9,833 nt of DNA, from NCBI GenBank assembly GCA_046297095.1, contig JBKCNS010000054.1, forward strand, positions 1-9,833. The letters are read 5' to 3'. Positions within the stretch are counted from its first letter, which is position 1, and each line of letters starts with the position of its first letter. Below, piece after piece: positions 6,478 through 9,833 of the stretch. Source of the DNA: JBBATK01 sp046297095 (GTDB lineage Bacteria > Bacteroidota > Ignavibacteria > Kapaibacteriales > NICIL-2). The notes under the pieces were generated by a model, which made no database searches, was not told the origin of the DNA, and saw only the letters and a list, made by a program, of their open reading frames with translations. The position numbers were made by a program, and so were the translations under genes.

Positions 6478-7797
6478 TTACACGGCCGGTGGCGTAAATG
6501 TTCGCTTCAATCCTTGCCATACTTCGTAGTACTCATGCTGCAATTCACCCAAGTTCATTGCGTGAGCAGTGGTGCGCACGGCAAAGCGGGTTTCGAACAT
6601 AAAGGCCAGCGTGTGCTCTTGCTTTACCGGAGCAAGCTGTGCGTTGGTTGCTTTTTCGTGGGTGATGGCATCAGGGCCGTGGCCGCTCATGCAATTATGC
6701 AAGGAGCAACCGCCGGGTACAAATCCCTCTTCCTTGGCGTCGTAGATTCCCCAAATCAATCCCATGAATTCGCTCATGAAGTTGCGGTGGAACCACGGCG
6801 GACGGAAAGTATGTTCGGCCACCATCCAACGGTCGGGGAAAATCACGAAGTCGCAATTCGCTGTGCCCGGTGTGTCGCTAGGCGAAGTAAGCACGGTGTA
6901 GATAGACGGATCGGGATGATCGAAGTTCACCGTGTTGATACAATTGAACGTGGTAAGGTCGTACTTGTACGGCGCATAGTTGCCATGCCATGCCACTACA
7001 TTCAGCGGCGAATGATTGATGGATGCGCGCCACAGGTTACCCTGGAATTTTGCCAGTACTTCAAAGTCGCCTTCACGGTCTTCGTAGCAGGCTTCGGGCG
7101 TAAGAAACATGCGGGGATTGGCAAGTCCGTTTGCGCCAATAGGGCCAAGGTCCGGCAGGCGGAATTGTGCGCCGTAATTCTCCAGCACATAACCGCGTGC
7201 TTGGGTATCCGGAAGCTCCACGCGGAACTTAATTCCACGCGGAATCACACAAATCTCGCCCGGCTGCACATCCAGTATACCCATTTCGGTATGCAATGTG
7301 AGCGCGCCAAGCTGCGGCACGATAAGCATCTCGCCATCGGCGTTATAGAAAAACGTGTCGTGCATGTCTGCGTTGCAGGCGTAGATATGAATTGCCACAC
7401 CGCTATGCGCAGATGCGTCGCCGTTTCCGCCTATTGTAATCAATCCACGCACAAAGTTTGTGGGCGCAGAGGGAATAGCCGGCGGGCTCCACCGCAACTG
7501 ATTGGGAGTAGGCGGAAGTTCGTCGAAGGGAGTGGATCGCAGGTGGCCGTTATCAATCAATTGATAGGGTGTGTGCACCACACTTGGGCGAATACGATGC
7601 ATCCATGAGCGCTTGTTCGAGCTTCGAGGAGCGGTAAACGCCGTGCCGCTGATTTGCTCCACATACAAGCCGAATGGTACCTTCTGAGGAGAATTTTGCC
7701 GCGGGTCTAATGCTCCGGCTATAGCCTCGGTACGGAATTCGTTGCCAAACCCGGACATATACTTCCGCGCGCTCGGGCGCTGTGTGTCAGCATTCAT
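6478..7797 (-). CDS. hmgA: Homogentisate 1,2-dioxygenase
   Basis: This non-haem Fe(II) ring-cleaving enzyme converts homogentisate and O2 to 4-maleylacetoacetate, a central step of tyrosine and phenylalanine catabolism. The 439-residue protein has the family's usual length. The N-terminus carries YMSGFGNEF (13-21) and the middle WHGNYAPYKYDL (270-281). The C-terminal cupin holds the iron ligands: H337 in PPWFHRN, E343 in MSEFMG and H373 in MSGHGPDA, with spacing equivalent to H335/E341/H371 of the human enzyme. I chose ATG 7797, just before the conserved N-terminus. An in-frame start at 7830 would overlap the tRNA. No SD is evident. The start codon is only 30 bp from the 3' end of tRNA-Arg on the same strand, too close for a normal separate promoter, so transcription may come through the tRNA. 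Other steps of the pathway (fumarylacetoacetase, maleylacetoacetate isomerase, 4-hydroxyphenylpyruvate dioxygenase) are not in the window. Confidence 0.97.
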   Translation of the reverse strand: MNADTQRPSARKYMSGFGNEFRTEAIAGALDPRQNSPQKVPFGLYVEQISGTAFTAPRSSNKRSWMHRIRPSVVHTPYQLIDNGHLRSTPFDELPPTPNQLRWSPPAIPSAPTNFVRGLITIGGNGDASAHSGVAIHIYACNADMHDTFFYNADGEMLIVPQLGALTLHTEMGILDVQPGEICVIPRGIKFRVELPDTQARGYVLENYGAQFRLPDLGPIGANGLANPRMFLTPEACYEDREGDFEVLAKFQGNLWRASINHSPLNVVAWHGNYAPYKYDLTTFNCINTVNFDHPDPSIYTVLTSPSDTPGTANCDFVIFPDRWMVAEHTFRPPWFHRNFMSEFMGLIWGIYDAKEEGFVPGGCSLHNCMSGHGPDAITHEKATNAQLAPVKQEHTLAFMFETRFAVRTTAHAMNLGELQHEYYEVWQGLKRTFTPPAV

Positions 7798-7827
7798 AAT
7801 TCTGCCTGAAAGAGATAAGGGAAGAAG

Positions 7828-7901
7828 CACGCCCGACAGGATTCGAACCTGTGACCCACAGCTTAGAAGGCTGTTGCTCTATCCAGCTGAGCTACGGGCG
7901 C
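7828..7901 (-). tRNA. tRNA-Arg (anticodon UCU)
   Basis: The 74-nt minus-strand cloverleaf has acceptor GCGCCCG with CGGGCGT (closing G-U pair), D arm GCTC/GAGC, anticodon stem ACAGC/GCTGT around CTTCTAA with anticodon TCT, and T arm ACAGG/TTCGAAT/CCTGT. The discriminator is G and CCA is not encoded. It lies 30 bp upstream of hmgA in the same direction. Confidence 0.96.
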
Positions 7902-7970
7902 CTGCTTGCGTTGCATCAACTCAAGGAATCGTTGTGGTGATTTCCTGCTTCGCTGCTCTGCAATGATTGG

Positions 7971-7978
7971 CAAAAATA
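7971..7978 (-). promoter_or_regulatory. TATTTTTG promoter element (-7 type) upstream of tRNA-Arg
   Basis: The minus strand reads TATTTTTG about 70 bp before the tRNA 5' end, the third identical occurrence in the window. It is preceded by a 5-bp hairpin AGCAC-CTTC-GTGCT, so a weak terminator reading is possible. However, no gene lies upstream for it to terminate. Confidence 0.4.
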
Positions 7979-8200
7979 GCACGAAGGTGCTCATGCGCCA
8001 TGCAGGTGCGTTGGATAGTGCGTATCAGATGGGAGGCACCTTACAGGATGCGCATCAAGAACCATGTGTATACTTCCCGCATATCTTGCACCGGTGCGAA
8101 TGCGTAGCGAGTCACTGACATAACGGTTATTACCGGCAGGATATGCTTGGATGTCTCGTTGCTTCGTTGTCTCTTGTGCGCATACTCTCGGAAAGTGTCT

Positions 8201-8260
8201 CAGATATTTTCTGAGCTATTTTCTGAGCTATTTTCTCAGCTATTTTCTCAGCTATTTTCT
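8201..8260. repeat. Five 12-bp tandem repeats upstream of the nuclease gene
   Basis: Contiguous units start at 8201, 8213, 8225, 8237 and 8249, each ending TATTTTCT. The first is CAGATATTTTCT, the next two GAGCTATTTTCT and the last two CAGCTATTTTCT. Where the variants meet, CTGAG and CTCAG form a short hairpin around CTATTTT. The array ends 32 bp before the nuclease ATG. Confidence 0.9.
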
Positions 8261-8292
8261 AGTACCAAATCTCCATTCTAACCGCTCAACCT

Positions 8293-9186
8293 ATGCGTTC
8301 GTCACTCGCGCGCCGTGCACTTTTTATTCTTGTACTACTACTGCTTGCTGCCGGTGCTACTATTCGAAGTATACAGCCGGTATGTGCCCAGAGCATTGGC
8401 GTTGATGTGCCGGAGCTCGGGGATTTACCATTGTTCCTGGCGGAGAAGAGAGCCGGCGATGTTGATATTCACGAAGAAATGGGAACACCCACGGATGCGG
8501 ATCCGCGAGACGACTTGATTATCCGGCGGCCACAGTATGCTGTATCGTACAATCCTTTCACGCACAATCCCAATTGGGTGAGTTACAATTTGAGTGCATG
8601 GTGGTACGGGGATGTGCCTCGCCACAAGGGTCAGTTTTTACCCGATCCCCGTCTACCCGACGCCGCGTTTAAAACCACACATAAAGATTACACTAATAGC
8701 GGCTTCGACCGCGGCCACATGTGCCGCAGCGAAGAGCGCACGCGCACTGCAGAGGACAACTTGTCCACCTTCTATATGACAAACGTGGTGCCGCAAACAC
8801 ATGAGCTCAACGCAGGTCCGTGGCTGCGGCTGGAGCGCTATTGTCAGTCTCTGTGCGCCACATTCAATAAAGAACTTTTTGTAATTACCGGCCCGGTGTA
8901 TCAGGCGAACGCGGCGGGAATAGGAAGGAATATCAAAGTTCCTTCATCATGCTTTAAAATTGTTGTAGTGCTGGACAAAGGGCAGGCTCTGGCCGATGTA
9001 ACTACTTCCACGAACATCATTGCGGTGCTGATGCCAAACACCACCGGCGTGGCCGATGATTCCTGGGAACAATACCGATGCACGGTGCGCAGTATTGAAG
9101 AAGCCACGGGGTATGATTTTCTTCGCGCTCTTCCGGACTCGGTGGAGTCGGTGCTGGAAACCCAAGTGGCTGCGCTCGGCAGATAG
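8293..9186 (+). CDS. Secreted DNA/RNA non-specific endonuclease
   Basis: The 297-residue protein belongs to the Serratia-type (beta-beta-alpha metal) nuclease family, which cuts DNA and RNA without sequence specificity using Mg2+. The active-site motif is DRGHMCRSEERT (139-150), with H142 as general base. N173 and E181 (in ELNAGPW and RLERY) match the spacing of the metal and catalytic residues N119 and E127 of the Serratia enzyme. NVVPQTHELN (164-173) and FVITGPVY (196-203) are further family motifs. A signal peptide is clear: RR near residue 8, a hydrophobic core at 10-21, and a likely signal peptidase I site after VCA (about 32). The enzyme is therefore exported, probably for scavenging or degrading extracellular nucleic acid. 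I chose ATG 8293 because it begins the signal peptide. No SD is visible. It is preceded by a 12-bp repeat array and is the first rightward gene. No immunity-like partner is adjacent. It ends in TAG. Confidence 0.93.
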   Translation: MRSSLARRALFILVLLLLAAGATIRSIQPVCAQSIGVDVPELGDLPLFLAEKRAGDVDIHEEMGTPTDADPRDDLIIRRPQYAVSYNPFTHNPNWVSYNLSAWWYGDVPRHKGQFLPDPRLPDAAFKTTHKDYTNSGFDRGHMCRSEERTRTAEDNLSTFYMTNVVPQTHELNAGPWLRLERYCQSLCATFNKELFVITGPVYQANAAGIGRNIKVPSSCFKIVVVLDKGQALADVTTSTNIIAVLMPNTTGVADDSWEQYRCTVRSIEEATGYDFLRALPDSVESVLETQVAALGR

Positions 9187-9361
9187 TTACCACCTTGATT
9201 TTCAATAAATAGCTCCCACCCCATCCATCTACCACCGCATAGAAGCCGTCACTGCCGGTGTCACGAAAGGAAGAAGGGGAGTAAGCCCTGCGGCTCATTT
9301 ATCTCAGACGAGTTTCCGGACTAGTTTATGCGTAGGTTGATTCTCGACGCATGTGGAAAAC

Positions 9362-9393
9362 TTTTACTTGTGTGTGTGTGTGTGTAGATTTTG
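9362..9393 (+). promoter_or_regulatory. Promoter-like element with a (TG)8 spacer
   Basis: On the plus strand TTTT (9362-9365) is followed by 19 bp and then TAGATTTTG (9385-9393). This resembles the TTTG/TAnnTTTG promoter layout with one extra base in the second element. The spacer contains eight uninterrupted TG dinucleotides (9369-9384). It faces the lipoprotein-like gene starting at 9490. Confidence 0.3.
9369..9384. repeat. (TG)8 simple sequence repeat
   Basis: Eight perfect TG dinucleotides lie in the gap 105 bp upstream of the next start codon. Slippage during replication would change the length by 2 bp per event. Confidence 0.95.
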
Positions 9394-9489
9394 CAAGAAA
9401 AAGAATCCAACGACGATTACATGCAAAATCCATTCAAAAAAAACGGCGTTGATGTGGCTATGACCAATCCCTGCCAAAGGAAAGAGACC

Positions 9490-9833
9490 ATGAGTATAGG
9501 TAAATATGTTGCCGGCGCAATGTCTGTCTTTAGTGTGTTAACTTTTACAATCGTATTATAGTCTACCGGATGCGGTGAGGCTTCTGAAATCTGCTTTGAA
9601 ATCGATGGGGTTGATTGCCCTGGTGCTTTGTCTGGCAATGCTGCGCTTTCACTCACATATCGAGTCTTCAAAACAGTTTACACTGGCGTTTATAACTCGC
9701 CAGGAAATCCCTTACACGGTCAGTGGTACGAGTCGGATTCTCCATTTCCGGGTGGATTCCCTCAGGAAAGAATCATGCAAACAGAGACGACATTCGGAAC
9801 CGCAGGAGGAAATGCAACTGAGCAGTATATCGA
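9490..9833 (+). pseudogene. Lipoprotein-like gene with in-frame amber stop, partial
   Basis: From ATG 9490 the frame encodes a signal-peptide-like stretch: MSIGKYVAGAMS followed by a hydrophobic core (VFSVLTFTIVL). TAG then appears at 9559-9561. The same frame then stays open to the window end (about 90 codons), starting STGCGEASEICFEIDG. The STGC directly after the stop looks like a lipobox cysteine, so without the TAG this would be a normal exported lipoprotein. The start is supported by AAAGGA about 8 nt upstream. An in-frame ATG at 9421 would add 23 residues and has no SD. I recognise no domain in the visible part. TAG is a genuine stop elsewhere here (the SdpI-family, MlaF-type and nuclease genes), so recoding is unlikely. 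The options are a recent nonsense mutation, a sequencing error, or readthrough. The gene continues beyond the window. Confidence 0.5.

Larger units (their letters stand above)
7902..8292. other. Divergent intergenic region between tRNA-Arg and the nuclease gene
   Basis: This 391-bp gap separates the leftward block from the rightward nuclease gene. It holds a promoter-like TATTTTTG toward the tRNA at 7971-7978 and a five-copy 12-bp repeat (8201-8260) next to the nuclease start. A plus-strand open frame at 7906-8118 shows no protein-like features and is not called. I could not identify a convincing promoter for the nuclease. Confidence 0.6.
9187..9489. other. Intergenic region after the nuclease, with dyad and TG repeat
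   Basis: About 300 bp without a gene. It contains an inverted repeat ATGCGT...ACGCAT (9328-9333 and 9347-9352, 13-bp spacer), a (TG)8 tract and a promoter-like element. No convincing intrinsic terminator for the nuclease is seen; the best candidate stem, AGCC-CTGC-GGCT near 9282-9294, is only 4 bp. Confidence 0.55.

Noticed and set aside
6514..7608. Plus-strand open frame (364 codons) opposite hmgA
   Set aside because: Antisense to a complete hmgA with all iron ligands; no protein-like features.
7742..7966. Plus-strand small open frame containing TPDRIRTCDPQLRR
   Set aside because: That peptide is the familiar translation of the antisense strand of a tRNA gene; it covers tRNA-Arg and the hmgA start.
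7968..7992. AGCAC-CTTC-GTGCT hairpin with ATTTTT as an intrinsic terminator
   Set aside because: Stem is only 5 bp, no minus-strand gene lies upstream to be terminated, and the T-rich part matches the promoter motif seen at two other genes.
7906..8118. 70-codon plus-strand open frame in the divergent gap
   Set aside because: No SD, no hydrophobic or domain pattern, and cysteine- and histidine-rich composition like a random frame; overlaps the tRNA promoter motif.
9417..9671. 84-codon minus-strand open frame at the right end
   Set aside because: Lies opposite the signal-peptide and lipobox frame, which has a better start (AAAGGA) and stays open to the window end.
9490..9833. Amber (TAG) recoding in this organism
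   Set aside because: Three other genes here (the SdpI-family, MlaF-type and nuclease genes) end at TAG at the expected family length, so TAG works as a stop.

Overview
The window looks like an ordinary chromosomal stretch from a bacterium of the Bacteroidota/Chlorobiota (FCB) side of the tree. That placement is inference. It rests on the general appearance of the proteins, on the near absence of Shine-Dalgarno sequences, and on a TAnnTTTG-type motif (TATTTTTG) that recurs in gaps upstream of minus-strand genes. No phylogenetic marker was tested. I see no phage, integrase, insertion sequence or CRISPR array.

Layout: everything from 1 to about 7901 is transcribed leftward (minus strand). From right to left there is a tRNA-Arg(UCU), then homogentisate 1,2-dioxygenase (hmgA, closed by a strong intrinsic terminator). 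Next comes a fused two-domain oligopeptide/dipeptide ABC ATPase, then a single MlaF-type ABC ATPase and a PduO-type cob(I)alamin adenosyltransferase. The run ends with 1-deoxy-D-xylulose-5-phosphate synthase (dxs), a small SdpI-family membrane protein and a tRNA-Lys(UUU) at the window edge. From 8293 the direction flips: a secreted DNA/RNA non-specific endonuclease and then the start of a lipoprotein-like gene run rightward. That last gene carries an in-frame amber stop near the end of its signal peptide.

The protein genes do not form a tight operon. The gaps between them are about 90-290 bp and several hold their own promoter-like motif. They serve separate tasks: tyrosine catabolism (hmgA), peptide uptake, envelope lipid or solute transport, adenosylcobalamin supply, isoprenoid precursor synthesis and extracellular nucleic acid degradation. 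Neither ABC ATPase has a permease or binding protein gene in the window, so their partners must lie elsewhere.

The most unusual aspect is in the gaps, not the genes. At least five gaps carry a short tandem repeat, each with a different unit: 11 bp before the adenosyltransferase, 9 bp before the MlaF-type gene, 25 bp hairpin-forming before the peptide ABC ATPase, 12 bp before the nuclease, and a (TG)8 tract before the interrupted lipoprotein gene. I found no convincing new multi-gene system here.
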